A stretch of 64,000 bases of DNA. It comes from Lentzea albida. GTDB lineage: Bacteria; Actinomycetota; Actinomycetes; Mycobacteriales; Pseudonocardiaceae. A program made the position numbers and the translations under genes. The notes below the pieces were generated by a model. It was given only the letters and a program-made list of their open reading frames with translations. It was not told the origin of the DNA and did no database searches. Of this stretch, positions 27,901-35,484 are shown piece after piece (position 1 is the first letter of the stretch; each line of letters opens with the position of its first letter). The stretch is from positions 62,001 through 126,000 of the forward strand of contig NZ_FOFV01000019.1 in assembly GCF_900111005.1 (NCBI RefSeq). The letters run 5' to 3'.

Positions 27901-29151
27901 CGACGAGGGCGAGCCGTCGGGCGAACGCGGGGCCGAGGCGGAGTCGGGAGTCCGTGACGGCGAGTCGGGCGTGGAGCTGTCCGGCGTGCGGGACGGGGAC
28001 GGGGCGTCCGGGGTCGACGGGCTGTCGGGCGTGCGCGACGGCGACGGGGCCGAGGGCGGGGACGCTGACGACGGCGACGAGCTGTCCGGGGCCCGCGAAG
28101 GCGCGTCCGGCGTCGAAGCCGTCGAGGGGGACGGCGGCGAGGACGGCGAAGTGTCCGGAGAGGACGGAGACGAGGGCGACGACGGCGAAGTGTCCGGAGA
28201 CGAGGGCGACGACGGCGAACTGTCCGGTGTGGACGGTGAGCTGTCGGGCGACGAAGGCGTGCCGCGGCCGCCCGAAGGCGAGAGGTCCGGCGCGTCGGTG
28301 CGGTGGAACAGGCCGCCGGGCTTGATCGACTTGGTCGAGATGACGTCGAGACCGGTCACCTTGCCGACCAGCTTGCCGACGACCTTCATGATCTTGGTGA
28401 AGATCTCGACCAGGCGGCCGAGCAGCGGCGAGACCTTCTTGATGGTCTTGATGAGCTTCTGGATCAGCTCACCGATGCGCGTCGCCCACTTGGAGATCGC
28501 GGTGACGGCCTGCGCCACGATCACCGGCGTGCCGAAGCCCAGCGTGAACACGGCCTCGAGCACCCACGTGATCAGCTTCGCGACGAGGTCGGCGATCAGG
28601 TCCCGGACCATCTCGCGCACGAACCCGACGACCATGCCCATCACACCCACGACGGTGCCCACCGAGCCCGCCGTGGAGGCCGCGCCGGACAACGCGTCCA
28701 GCTGCTCTCCCGCCGCCCTGCGGTAGGAGTCTGCCGCGGCGCCCGTCCACTCGCCGGTGCCGTCGACGGCGGCCTTGTAGTCGCCCGCGATCTTGCCGAG
28801 CTCCTGCGAGACGTTGTTCCACGTCGTCGAGTACGACTGGATCACCGGCGGGTCGCCCGCCAGCCAGTCGAGCGCCTCCTTGAGCGGCTGCATGTGTTCC
28901 ATCAGGAACGAGGCCGCGGACGACAGGAGGGTGCCGAACGGGTCGATCGCCATCGAGGCCGCGTCGGCGACCAGGCCGACGACGCCGAGGCCGCCCTCGA
29001 TCCAGCTGCCCTCGGAGATGCCCTTGTAGGCGTCGACGGCCGAGTCGGCGATGGAGAAACCGGTCGCCCACCCGTTGTCCCCGGTGCCGGCGTTGAAGAA
29101 ACCGGACGGTTCGGCAGGGGCCTGCGCCACCAACGGGTTCGGCGACGACAT
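24913..29151 (-). CDS. Large T7SS polymorphic toxin with predicted PD-(D/E)XK nuclease C terminus
   Basis: A 1412-aa protein. Residues 1-270 are an Ala/Val-rich helical ESX domain with the WXG-like turn EWTGAAADSYRRAAGEQ and no signal peptide, so export by type VII secretion is inferred. About 280-860 is a Pro/Ser/Asp/His/Gly-rich linker. About 870-1020 is a pre-toxin domain with GGH (His925) and LIGCDAG (Cys952). The C terminus (about 1180-1412) has FDQVYK (Asp1295), HEAKA (Glu1314, Lys1316) and YYEQGHPAYFDDTL, matching restriction-endonuclease-fold toxins; DNase activity is inferred. The ATG at 29151 overlaps the stop of the upstream ESX-like gene (TGATG). The next gene is its Imm49 immunity, overlapping by 4 bp. 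Confidence 0.85.
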   Translation of the reverse strand: MSSPNPLVAQAPAEPSGFFNAGTGDNGWATGFSIADSAVDAYKGISEGSWIEGGLGVVGLVADAASMAIDPFGTLLSSAASFLMEHMQPLKEALDWLAGDPPVIQSYSTTWNNVSQELGKIAGDYKAAVDGTGEWTGAAADSYRRAAGEQLDALSGAASTAGSVGTVVGVMGMVVGFVREMVRDLIADLVAKLITWVLEAVFTLGFGTPVIVAQAVTAISKWATRIGELIQKLIKTIKKVSPLLGRLVEIFTKIMKVVGKLVGKVTGLDVISTKSIKPGGLFHRTDAPDLSPSGGRGTPSSPDSSPSTPDSSPSSPSSPDTSPSSPSSPSSPDTSPSSPPSPSTASTPDAPSRAPDSSSPSSASPPSAPSPSRTPDSPSTPDAPSPSRTPDSSTPDSPSRTPDSASAPRSPDGSPSSPSSPAGPGAPHAPAAPSSTPDAPAPRNTGQTVQSSVAPPEAPARPDAPHAPAAPRTPDTTPAQAGPMGGGAPNAGGGNAPSSPAAGRPPAGPGQGWTGTPGSRGDLGSGAPAPRTPDTSTSAARADAPPRPTAPSTPTSPSMPHSPSTPSSPSMPSSGAPSGGMPHAPSAGTPHSPSTGGAPTAPRPDATPPSRATTPSSAAPHAPSTTPFGGPNTPHGGPNAPHAPNAPHSGPNAPTSRPDAPHGGTTPSRPNTPHAPNAPHGGPNPPARPDAPHSGTTTPSSRPDAPHAPSGPNAPQGGPHAPSRPDAPHGPNTPHNSPFPQHGPNTPQGGPNSPSRPDAPHRPDSPSRPDGSGPGNRPDGNRPDGTRPHSLNTPDTSRPRGTDTAAPPRHPGAPVRPDAPHHPDAPHHGPDADRPRDNTPDKPHDGDSPSTDPNTDPNGPDAPSADRPSPAEAHARHAESTPAGVSHHGGDRDMGDLPHRVPEDPRYFTADVHVTPDGRARIGGHEYTPAEYADMLRRSGYDGSRPVRLIGCDAGSNDFAQQLSRHLDAPVLAPTKPAWTDAHGRVFTSDAEILPDGTRQPRIPPNGEWETHHPDGSRTSAGDDGYAPDTQRHDPDADTDTDGAVDRGDSGSDGDEVDWRDKPGETSGMSPREKIASKDYIEHHYYERPKNGETELVVNKHRSPDVDGMEPPPVNLNNGTPEFKADRPPAESLGFDETRSRTEPRHESGSDSADGSQETRQDAYRDDQEWQAADDRKIDEKTATRQEKMQEVQDALRDTPKGSQERSDAIGAQTAASEAFGEQVSVHALRDRVHGQFAHAFPDAEVDFRTKGGGDFDPSHTSRDTLEVYDAKTGRVLAEITPVHSPGTPGHSNFDQVYKVDYLDGQKPDYVIHEAKAPSGDPSERKVVVNGEPKYYEQGHPAYFDDTLRAMERRGGDEALLAEELRKAKKDGRLDYVEVRAQTNEKGVDHELTGWKYRPYEGYDYRPRLPLR
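26560..28290 (-). repeat. Low-complexity Pro-rich repeat tract inside toxin gene
   Basis: This 1.7-kb coding tract encodes degenerate tandem units such as GPNAPHAPNAPHSGPNAP, RPDAPHGG and, nearer the 5' end, SPSSPDTSPSSP/TPDSPS. At DNA level short motifs (ggcgcgtcgggacgc-like and gtccggc/gacggcga) recur imperfectly. It forms an extended flexible linker between the secretion domain and the toxic domains. Length variation between strains and assembly errors are both likely here. Confidence 0.8.
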
Positions 29152-29459
29152 CAGACACCGCCCTTGAGGGTGCGGGTGATCTGGTCTTCGACGTCCTGGT
29201 AGTGCTTGGCGGTCTCGGTGACCTTCTTGGCGGTGGCGTCCATCGCCTCCGCCGCGCCCTTCAGCGCGTCCAGGCCCCACTGCTCGACCGGGTCGAGCAG
29301 CATCCGGAACGGCTGGCAGATGATCCCGTACGCGTCAGTCGGCATCGACACGGTGTTCGCCGCGTCGACCGCTCCCCGCAGTCGCCCGTGGAGGCCCTCC
29401 AAGGCCTTGGCGTGCGCTTCCAGCACGTCGGAGGTGACGTGGAAACCACCGGAAGTCAT
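29151..29459 (-). CDS. Small ESX-type (type VII secretion target family) protein
   Basis: The 102-aa helical protein (FHVTSDVLEAHAKALEGLHGRL, then AYGIICQPFRMLLDPVEQWG, then MDATAKKVTETAKHYQDVED) has the two-helix layout and HYQDVED-type C terminus of WXG100/EspC-like type VII secretion target proteins. It would pair with the N-terminal domain of the large toxin and be co-exported as a helical bundle. It has GAGGGG upstream of its ATG, and its stop overlaps the toxin ATG by one base (TGATG), so the two are translated together. Confidence 0.8.
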   Translation of the reverse strand: MTSGGFHVTSDVLEAHAKALEGLHGRLRGAVDAANTVSMPTDAYGIICQPFRMLLDPVEQWGLDALKGAAEAMDATAKKVTETAKHYQDVEDQITRTLKGGV

Positions 29460-29494
29460 CGAACCCCCTCAAGTTCGAGCAACGGACAGGAAGA

Positions 29495-30031
29495 TCAGGT
29501 GAGGACGGACTCCCCGCCGAAGTCGTCGTCGTCATCCCTGGGCGGACGGCGGCGCGGCGGCGGAGGCGGCGAGGTGGGGCGGGACGGGGGCGGCGGTGCG
29601 TCGTCCTCCACCCGGAAGTTGATCTCGTTGCGGTCGTACGGCGTGCGCGCCGGCTCCTCCGCGGGAGGCGCCGGGAAGTTCTTCTTGGCCTCGTTGAACA
29701 GCACGTTGGCCGTCTCGTCCTGCGTGCCGATGGTCTCGGCCATGGCGGACTGCAGCAGCTCCGGGATGCGCGACTGCGCGCGTTGCAGCAGCTTCATGAT
29801 CTCGCCGCTGACCTCGGACATGCGCTTGCTCGAGGCGGACTCGTTGATCACGAGGTTCTGCAGGATGCCGTTGGACCCGACCAGGATCTCGATCGAGCCG
29901 TCCTGCGACCGCTCGGAGATCGTCATCCCCTGCACGCGCGTCGCCATCTCCTGGTAGCGGGCGGCGCGTTCCTGGATGTTCTGGTTCCAGTTCGCGAGCA
30001 TCTGCTCGGACCCGGCGATGTCCTCGGGCAC
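29495..30031 (-). CDS. YbaB/EbfC-family protein, first gene of the toxin operon
   Basis: The 178-aa protein has an N-terminal YbaB/EbfC-like domain: coiled helix NWNQNIQERAARYQEMATRV, strand SIEILVGSNGILQNLVIN, and a second helix EIMKLLQRAQSRIPELLQSA. It is followed by an acidic, Pro/Arg-rich disordered tail (PPPPSRPTSPPPPP, then DDDDD). YbaB proteins bind DNA non-specifically, but in actinobacteria relatives frequently lead ESX-toxin operons, where they may act as chaperones or export factors. The GTG start has AGGAGGG eight bases upstream. Its stop lies 35 bp before the ESX-like gene, so it is the likely operon head. Confidence 0.78.
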   Translation of the reverse strand: MPEDIAGSEQMLANWNQNIQERAARYQEMATRVQGMTISERSQDGSIEILVGSNGILQNLVINESASSKRMSEVSGEIMKLLQRAQSRIPELLQSAMAETIGTQDETANVLFNEAKKNFPAPPAEEPARTPYDRNEINFRVEDDAPPPPSRPTSPPPPPRRRPPRDDDDDFGGESVLT

Positions 30032-30116
30032 CGGTGGTTCCCTCCTGAAGCTGCGGCGGACTCAAAGGATGACGCAGCCGGATCCGATCTCGTTCCACCC
30101 CGAGGTCAAATCGGCC

Positions 30117-30162
30117 GAAAAGACGAACGGCGCCCCGCTGAACGAACCAGCGGGACGCCGTT
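30117..30162 (-). terminator. Rho-independent terminator after FKBP gene
   Basis: A 15-bp stem with one wobble pair (30126-30140 with 30148-30162) and a 7-base loop is followed on the minus strand by CGTCTTTT. It lies just after the FKBP stop codon and separates that gene from the toxin operon. Confidence 0.82.
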
Positions 30163-30173
30163 GACCCGACAAG

Positions 30174-30548
30174 CTAGTTCACGCCCAGCAGGTCGACGAC
30201 GAAGATCAGCGTCTCGTTGGGCTTGATCACGCCACCGGCGCCGCGCGCGCCGTAGCCCAGGTGCGGCGGGATGACCAGCTTGCGGCGGCCACCGACCTTC
30301 ATGCCCTGGACGCCCTGGTCCCAGCCCTGGATGACGCGACCGCCACCGAGCGGGAACTGGAAGGCCTCGCCGCGGTCCCAGGACGCGTCGAACTGCTCGC
30401 CGGTCGAGTGCGAGACACCGACGTAGTGCACGGACACGAACTGACCGGCCTCGGCCTCCGCACCGTCGCCAACGGTGATGTCCTCGATTACCAGGTCGGC
30501 GGGCGCCGGGCCGTCGTGCGGGTCGACCTCAGGCTTCGTGGGGGCCAT
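30174..30548 (-). CDS. FKBP-type peptidyl-prolyl cis-trans isomerase
   Basis: The 124-aa single-domain FKBP catalyses proline cis-trans isomerisation during protein folding. Conserved pocket residues are present: VHYVGVSHSTGEQFDASWDR (Tyr and Asp-Ser), FQFPLGGGRVIQGWDQGVQG (the VIxGW motif), GGRRKLVIPPHLGYG (Ile-Pro-Tyr loop) and TLIFVVDLL. There is no signal peptide, so it is cytoplasmic. The ATG at 30548 has GAGGAAG upstream and starts the domain; the frame is open further. A strong terminator follows. Confidence 0.95.
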   Translation of the reverse strand: MAPTKPEVDPHDGPAPADLVIEDITVGDGAEAEAGQFVSVHYVGVSHSTGEQFDASWDRGEAFQFPLGGGRVIQGWDQGVQGMKVGGRRKLVIPPHLGYGARGAGGVIKPNETLIFVVDLLGVN

Positions 30549-30718
30549 CACTACTTCCTCTCGAACGGGGGTGTTCGCGCCCGATCCAATCACGCGCGGG
30601 CGCGCGCGGCCGAATGGCCTACGCGGACCAGCCCTACCCGGTGCATGCGCACTCATGTCTTTCTTTAATGACCAACGGCCCTGCAGCCGATGGGACACAA
30701 CAGAAGAAGGAGACGATC

Positions 30719-31525
30719 ATGGCGGCAACCCTGCACCGCCTCCGGTCACTGCTCGGTGCGGCTCTGGCGGCGGCAACGCTGTCCATGGCCTGCGTCAGCG
30801 TGGCCGAAGCAGCTCCGGTCCCGACCGCCGACGGCGAGTTCGGCACCCAGATCGTCGGTGGCACGCGCGCGAGCACGTCCACCTACCCCTGGGTCGTCTA
30901 CCTGGCCACGAGCAGCGGTTTCCAGTACTGCGGCGGCACCCTCGTCGCTCCCAACAAGGTCGTCACCGCCGCGCACTGCACCGTGGGCGACTCGGCCTCG
31001 GCCGTCCGGGTCGTGGCCGGTCGTGACGACAAGAACTCGACCGCGGGCACCGTCGCCAGGGTCACGAAGATCTGGATCCACCCGAGCTACCGCGACGTGA
31101 CGCTCGGCTACGACGTCTCGGTGCTCACGCTCGACCGCAACCTGTCGCAGACCCCGCTCCCGTTCGCCACGTCCGCGGACAGCGGGCTCTACGCCGCGGG
31201 CACCAGCTCGACGATCCTCGGCTGGGGAACCACGTCCTCGGGTGGTTCGGCGTCGCGCTACCTGCTGCGCGCCACCGTGCCGCTGACCAGCAACTCCAGT
31301 TGCTCCAGCTCGTACGGCAGCGACTTCAACGCGACGCACATGGTGTGCGCCGGCTACGCGCAGGGCGGCACCGACACCTGCCAGGGCGACTCCGGTGGCC
31401 CGCTCGTGGCCGGGGGCAAGCTGATCGGCATCACGTCGTGGGGCGAGGGGTGTGCGGCCGCCGGGTACCCCGGCGTCTACTCCCGCGTCTCCACCTACGC
31501 GGCGCAGATCCAGGCGCAGCTGTGA
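30719..31525 (+). CDS. Secreted trypsin-like serine protease (S1A)
   Basis: The 268-aa precursor has a signal peptide (LRSLLGAALAAATLSMACVSVAEA), a short propeptide and activation site before IVGG (residues 45-48). The catalytic triad is His86 (TAAHC), Asp132 (YDVSVL) and Ser225 (GDSGGP), with three disulfide pairs expected. Asp219, six residues before Ser225, is at the trypsin S1 specificity position (chymotrypsin 189), so cleavage after Lys/Arg is predicted. The ATG at 30719 is preceded by AAGGAG. Similar to Streptomyces griseus trypsin in size and layout. A hairpin follows the stop. Confidence 0.95.
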   Translation: MAATLHRLRSLLGAALAAATLSMACVSVAEAAPVPTADGEFGTQIVGGTRASTSTYPWVVYLATSSGFQYCGGTLVAPNKVVTAAHCTVGDSASAVRVVAGRDDKNSTAGTVARVTKIWIHPSYRDVTLGYDVSVLTLDRNLSQTPLPFATSADSGLYAAGTSSTILGWGTTSSGGSASRYLLRATVPLTSNSSCSSSYGSDFNATHMVCAGYAQGGTDTCQGDSGGPLVAGGKLIGITSWGEGCAAAGYPGVYSRVSTYAAQIQAQL

Positions 31526-31530
31526 GGAAA

Positions 31531-31560
31531 GGGCCGGGAGGGGCAACCCTTCCCGGCCCC
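31531..31560 (+). terminator. Hairpin after trypsin-like protease gene
   Basis: GGGCCGGGAGGG and CCCTTCCCGGCCC pair as a roughly 12-bp stem with one bulge and a 4-base loop, five bases after the stop codon. No T tract. Confidence 0.65.
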
Positions 31561-31577
31561 GCTTACGTCCTCACACC

Positions 31578-33524
31578 ATGAACGGCAAGAAGCTGTTGGC
31601 CGGCACCGCCGTGCTGGCCGTCGCCGGAGTGTGCGTGAGCTCCGCGGTGAGGGACGATTCCCTCGCACCACCACCGGTCGCGGACCAAGGGCCGGTGCGT
31701 CTCGTCGCGTTCGACTCGTGCGATAACGCGGTGACCGAACTGCGCCGCGCCATGGCCCCGTACGTCACGGCGTACGGCCTCGGCGGCGGTCCCACCATGT
31801 TCGCCGAGGGCATGGCCGCCGACAGCGGGGGCGTCGTGCAGAAGAGCGTGCCCGACGCGCGGGCCGCCACGCCGCCCGAGCAGCAGCAGGAACACTCGAC
31901 GACGAACGTCCACGAGCAGGGCGTCGACGAGCCGGACGTCGTGAAGACGGACGGGAAGCGCGTCGTCTCGATCGCCGACGGCAAGCTGCGCCTGGTCGAC
32001 GTCGCGAGCAGGACCGTCACGGGCACCGTCGACCTCGGTGAGCGCCGCGCGAGCCAGCTGCTGGTCTCCGGCGACCGCGCGCTGGTGGTGACCGAAGGCC
32101 CCGTACCGATGCTGAAGCCGACGCTGCCGCCCGACCGGCCGTCGTACGCGCCCGAGTCCGGTACCGAGCTCGTGCTCGTGGACCTCAAGGCGCTCAAGGA
32201 GATCAGCAGCCTCAAGACCGACGGCTTCTACGTCGACGCCCGCCAGATCGGCGGCACCGCCCGCGTCGTCGTCCGCTCGCAGCCGCGCCTGCCGTGGGTG
32301 TACCCGGACCAGACGACCAACGAAGCGGGATCGTTGCGCCGCAACAAGGAGATCCTGCAGAACGAGCCCGTCACGTCGTGGCTGCCGCGCTACGAGCTGA
32401 ACGAGAACGGCGCGAAGTCGAGCGGCACCCTGGTCGACTGCGCGAACGTCAGCCACCCCGTCGTGCACTCCGGCGCGTCGATGCTGACCGTGCTGACGTT
32501 CGAGCTCTCCGGTCAGCTCGGCACCGGCCGGCCGGTCTCGATCGTGGCCGACGGCGACACCGTCTACGGCACCGACCGCAGCCTCTACATCGCCGACGAC
32601 CACCGCCTGCTGCCGCAGCTCCCTTCCAGGACACCGGTCCAGCGCCCGATCAGCACGGCGATCCACCAGTTCGACATCGGTCAGGCCGGCCCGCCGAAGC
32701 ACGTCGCGTCCGGTGAGGTCAACGGCACGCTGCTGAACCAGTACTCGCTGTCCGAGCACGACGGCGTCCTGCGCGTCGCCACCACCACGGGCACCGAGAC
32801 CCGCTGCTGCTGGCGGATGCCCGCGGACGTGCAGCCACCGCAACCGCCTTCGGAGAGCTTCGTGACGACGCTGCGCCGCGACGGCGGTCAGCTCGCGAAG
32901 GTCGGCCAGGTCGGCGGACTGGGCAAGGGCGAGCGGATCTACAGCGTGCGGTTCATCGGCAAGATGGGCTACGTCGTCACGTTCCGCCAGACCGACCCGC
33001 TCTACACGCTGGACCTCGCCGACCCCGCCAAGCCGAGGGTGACCGGAGAGCTGAAGATCACCGGCTTCTCCGCCTACCTGCACCCCGCGGGCGACGGGAA
33101 GCTGATCGGCGTCGGCCAGGAGGCCACCGAGCAGGGCAGGACGACCGGCACGCAGGTGTCGCTGTTCGACGTGGCGAATCCCGCGTCACCGCAGCGACTC
33201 GCGCAGTACCACCTGCCGAACTCGAGCTCCGAGGCGCAGTTCGACCCGCACGCGTTCCTGTTCTGGCCGCAGGACGGCACGCTCGTCATCCCCGTGTCGT
33301 CCTACAAGGCGAACCACGATTTCTCGTCACTGGTGCTGCGCGTCGACGGGAACCGGTTGCGCGACAGCGGGAACATCGTCGAACCGGCGAGCGCGAACAA
33401 CTACGGCGGACCCAGGCGGACCATCGTGATCGGCGACCAGCTGTGGTCGATCTCCGCGGCGGGCGTGCAGGTCAACGCGCGCAACGGACTCGCGCAGCAG
33501 GCCTGGCTGCCGTTCACGCGGTAG
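31578..33524 (+). CDS. Secreted beta-propeller domain protein
   Basis: The 648-aa protein has an N-terminal signal sequence (MNGKKLLAGTAVLAVAGVCVSSAV). A motif TTNVHEQGVDEPDVVKTDG opens the beta-propeller domain (Beta_propel family), which continues through blades such as RVVSIADGKLRLVDVAS and YVVTFRQTDPLYTLDLADPAKP to the C terminus. Such proteins occur on the surface of actinobacteria and archaea; substrate and role are unknown. It has a Cys near the end of the signal (GVCVSS) that could be lipidated, although the lipobox is poor. It lies downstream of the protease gene, separated by a hairpin, and overlaps the convergent EI24 gene by 11 bp. Confidence 0.82.
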   Translation: MNGKKLLAGTAVLAVAGVCVSSAVRDDSLAPPPVADQGPVRLVAFDSCDNAVTELRRAMAPYVTAYGLGGGPTMFAEGMAADSGGVVQKSVPDARAATPPEQQQEHSTTNVHEQGVDEPDVVKTDGKRVVSIADGKLRLVDVASRTVTGTVDLGERRASQLLVSGDRALVVTEGPVPMLKPTLPPDRPSYAPESGTELVLVDLKALKEISSLKTDGFYVDARQIGGTARVVVRSQPRLPWVYPDQTTNEAGSLRRNKEILQNEPVTSWLPRYELNENGAKSSGTLVDCANVSHPVVHSGASMLTVLTFELSGQLGTGRPVSIVADGDTVYGTDRSLYIADDHRLLPQLPSRTPVQRPISTAIHQFDIGQAGPPKHVASGEVNGTLLNQYSLSEHDGVLRVATTTGTETRCCWRMPADVQPPQPPSESFVTTLRRDGGQLAKVGQVGGLGKGERIYSVRFIGKMGYVVTFRQTDPLYTLDLADPAKPRVTGELKITGFSAYLHPAGDGKLIGVGQEATEQGRTTGTQVSLFDVANPASPQRLAQYHLPNSSSEAQFDPHAFLFWPQDGTLVIPVSSYKANHDFSSLVLRVDGNRLRDSGNIVEPASANNYGGPRRTIVIGDQLWSISAAGVQVNARNGLAQQAWLPFTR

Positions 33525-34269
33525 CGCGGTCCCCGTTGAGCAGGCGGTGCGAGAGGACCGTGCCGCCTGCCATCGCCGCCGGGATCACGACCAGCGCCGC
33601 CAGCGGGATCAGGCAGAGCAGGTAGGTGGGGACGGCGAGCCCGAGGACCAGCCCGCGGCGCGTCGCGAGGATCTGCCTGCGCTGCTTGAACGTCCGGCCG
33701 CGACGGGTGAACGGGATGCCGGTGAGCTCGATGCCGAGCAGGTAGCCGTTGATCAGCACGGCCAGCACCGGCACGACGGTCTGGCCGACGACGGGGATGA
33801 ACCCGCACAAGAACAACGGGATCGCGAACGCGATCGAGGTCGCGACGAGCAGGATCGTGCTGCGCAGCCCGACCAGGAACCCGCGCCACCACCCGATCTG
33901 CTCCGCGTCCGGCACGCCGCCGAGCTCGTCCTCGACCTCTTCGGAGATGTACTCGTAGAACGGGCCGCCGATCATCAGCGTGATCGCGGTGAACAGCAGC
34001 ACGCTGAGACCCAGCACGGCCGCGATGACCGAGATCCCGACGACGACCTCGACGACACCGCGCCAGGTGTCGCTCCACGAGTCGGCGAAACCGGTGAGCC
34101 ACCCGGCGATCGAGTCGATGTTGGTGAGCAGCACCGTCCAGCCGGTGATCATCAGGACGGCCGTGATGACCGCCGGCAACGCCCCGACCAGCACGCGCTT
34201 GGGCGTGCTGAACACCAGGCGGAACCCACGCAGCAGCAGACCGACACCGGCACCGAAGTCCTTGATCAC
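33514..34269 (-). CDS. EI24/CysZ-like membrane protein
   Basis: The 251-aa membrane protein of the EI24 (CysZ-like) family starts VIKDFGAGVGLLLRGFRLVF and continues with about five to six spans. Family motifs GGPFYEYISEEVEDELGG and NGYLLGIELTGIPFTRRG are present. CysZ relatives import sulfate, but most actinobacterial members are uncharacterised. The GTG at 34269 fits the family start; the longer frame upstream is Arg/Pro/Ser-rich and lies antisense to the GNAT gene region. Confidence 0.82.
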   Translation of the reverse strand: MIKDFGAGVGLLLRGFRLVFSTPKRVLVGALPAVITAVLMITGWTVLLTNIDSIAGWLTGFADSWSDTWRGVVEVVVGISVIAAVLGLSVLLFTAITLMIGGPFYEYISEEVEDELGGVPDAEQIGWWRGFLVGLRSTILLVATSIAFAIPLFLCGFIPVVGQTVVPVLAVLINGYLLGIELTGIPFTRRGRTFKQRRQILATRRGLVLGLAVPTYLLCLIPLAALVVIPAAMAGGTVLSHRLLNGDRATA

Positions 34270-34318
34270 GCGCGCAGGATAGTCGGTGCCACGCCCGTGC
34301 CGCTGCGAACCGGACGAA

Positions 34319-35068
34319 CTACCCGGGAGGTGCCGCGATGCAGGCCGTGCCGACGCGGCGGAACCCGACGCGTTCGTAGACCTTCGCGATCTCCGCGCTG
34401 CCCGCGGACAGGAACACCAGCTCCGCACCCCTGGCCAGCGCGTCACGGGCCAGTTCGGCGGTGACCGCGCCACCGAGGCCACGGCGCCGGGCGGCGGGCA
34501 ACGTGCCGATCCCGGCGATCTCCACGACGTCGCCCGCCCGTTGCGCGGTGCCGGACGCCAGCACGCCCTCACCGGGCACGTCGGCCACGGCGTACCGGTG
34601 CCGGCCGGGCATCGGTGTCGCCTCCGCGAGCGCCGCGTCCCGTTCCGCGGTGCCGACCTCGCCCTTCGCCGTGCCCGGTGACGAGAACGCGAGCTGCGCC
34701 ACGACCGTCACCTCCGGCGTCCGGGAGTCGAGCAGGCGCACGTGGGGATGCGGGTCCGGCAGCTTCGCGGGGTCGAGCACCATCAGCGGTGCTTCGAGCA
34801 CGTCCAGACCGGCTGCACGGGCGACGGCGAGCAGGTCCGGTGTCGTCTCGTGCACCCACTCGAACGCTTCGGGCACCCCGAGCTCGCGCTGCCGTGCGCG
34901 CACCCCCAGCACGTCGTCCACGGTCGGCTTACCACCGGGGAACCGGGGCCGCGCGTAGAACGGGTAGCCGTCGCCCGCCTGCACGAACAGCACCAGCTCG
35001 CCGTGGTCCTCGACGCGGGATCCGGGCCGGGGCACGGAGTCGTAAAAGGTTTCGAGAACGTCCCACAC
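34319..35068 (-). CDS. GNAT-family N-acetyltransferase
   Basis: The 249-aa protein has a C-terminal GNAT fold with the acetyl-CoA binding motif IAGIGTLPAARRRGLGGAVT (V/I-x-x-x-x-Q/R-x-x-G-x-G/A type), followed by AELVFLSAGSAEIAKVYERVGFRRVGTA. The N-terminal 110 residues (VEDHGELVLFVQAGDGYPFYARP) form a second, less conserved GNAT-like half. Acceptor unknown. GTG start. It is 29 bp from the divergent lipoprotein gene. Confidence 0.85.
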   Translation of the reverse strand: MWDVLETFYDSVPRPGSRVEDHGELVLFVQAGDGYPFYARPRFPGGKPTVDDVLGVRARQRELGVPEAFEWVHETTPDLLAVARAAGLDVLEAPLMVLDPAKLPDPHPHVRLLDSRTPEVTVVAQLAFSSPGTAKGEVGTAERDAALAEATPMPGRHRYAVADVPGEGVLASGTAQRAGDVVEIAGIGTLPAARRRGLGGAVTAELARDALARGAELVFLSAGSAEIAKVYERVGFRRVGTACIAAPPG

Positions 35069-35097
35069 GGACGGTGACGCTAGCTACCTTGGGCGCC

Positions 35098-35484
35098 ATG
35101 ACGCACGGCATTTCCCGCGGCGGGGTCCTGGTGGCGCTCGTCGCCCTGCTCCTGGCGCTGACCGGCTGCGGCGGCGAGCCGGAGGACCGGTTCGCCCGCC
35201 CCGGCGCGCCGGCGACCTCCCCCAGCGGGGAGTTCGTCGCGCACGCCGAGAGCGGGAGCGAGGTGCGGGTGACGGACCGCGACGGCGGTGAGGTGTTCCG
35301 CAGGTCCTACGAGTACGCCACGAGCTCGCGGGCCGACGGGATCGGCGTCGTGTGGCTGTCCACGAAGGACCAGCTGTGGGTCCTCGTGCCCGGCGACACG
35401 AGCGAGCGCATCGAGGCCGGGCCGGACGGGGTGTGGACGGCGGTCGAGGCCGACCTACCCGGGGAGATCACGCGGCTCGGGTGA
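35098..35484 (+). CDS. Small putative lipoprotein
   Basis: The 128-aa protein has a signal peptide (GGVLVALVALLLALTGC) with lipobox LTGC at Cys24, then a short linker and a beta-strand-rich domain (EFVAHAESGSEVRVTDRDGG, then DQLWVLVPGD). It is probably anchored to the outer face of the membrane. No known family was recognised. It is divergent from the GNAT gene and its last 30 bases overlap the convergent YihY gene. Confidence 0.7.
   Translation: MTHGISRGGVLVALVALLLALTGCGGEPEDRFARPGAPATSPSGEFVAHAESGSEVRVTDRDGGEVFRRSYEYATSSRADGIGVVWLSTKDQLWVLVPGDTSERIEAGPDGVWTAVEADLPGEITRLG

Noticed and set aside
26560..28290. Possible CRISPR or tandem minisatellite
   Set aside because: Units are irregular in length, encode Pro-rich protein in frame, and there are no spacer/repeat boundaries or cas genes.
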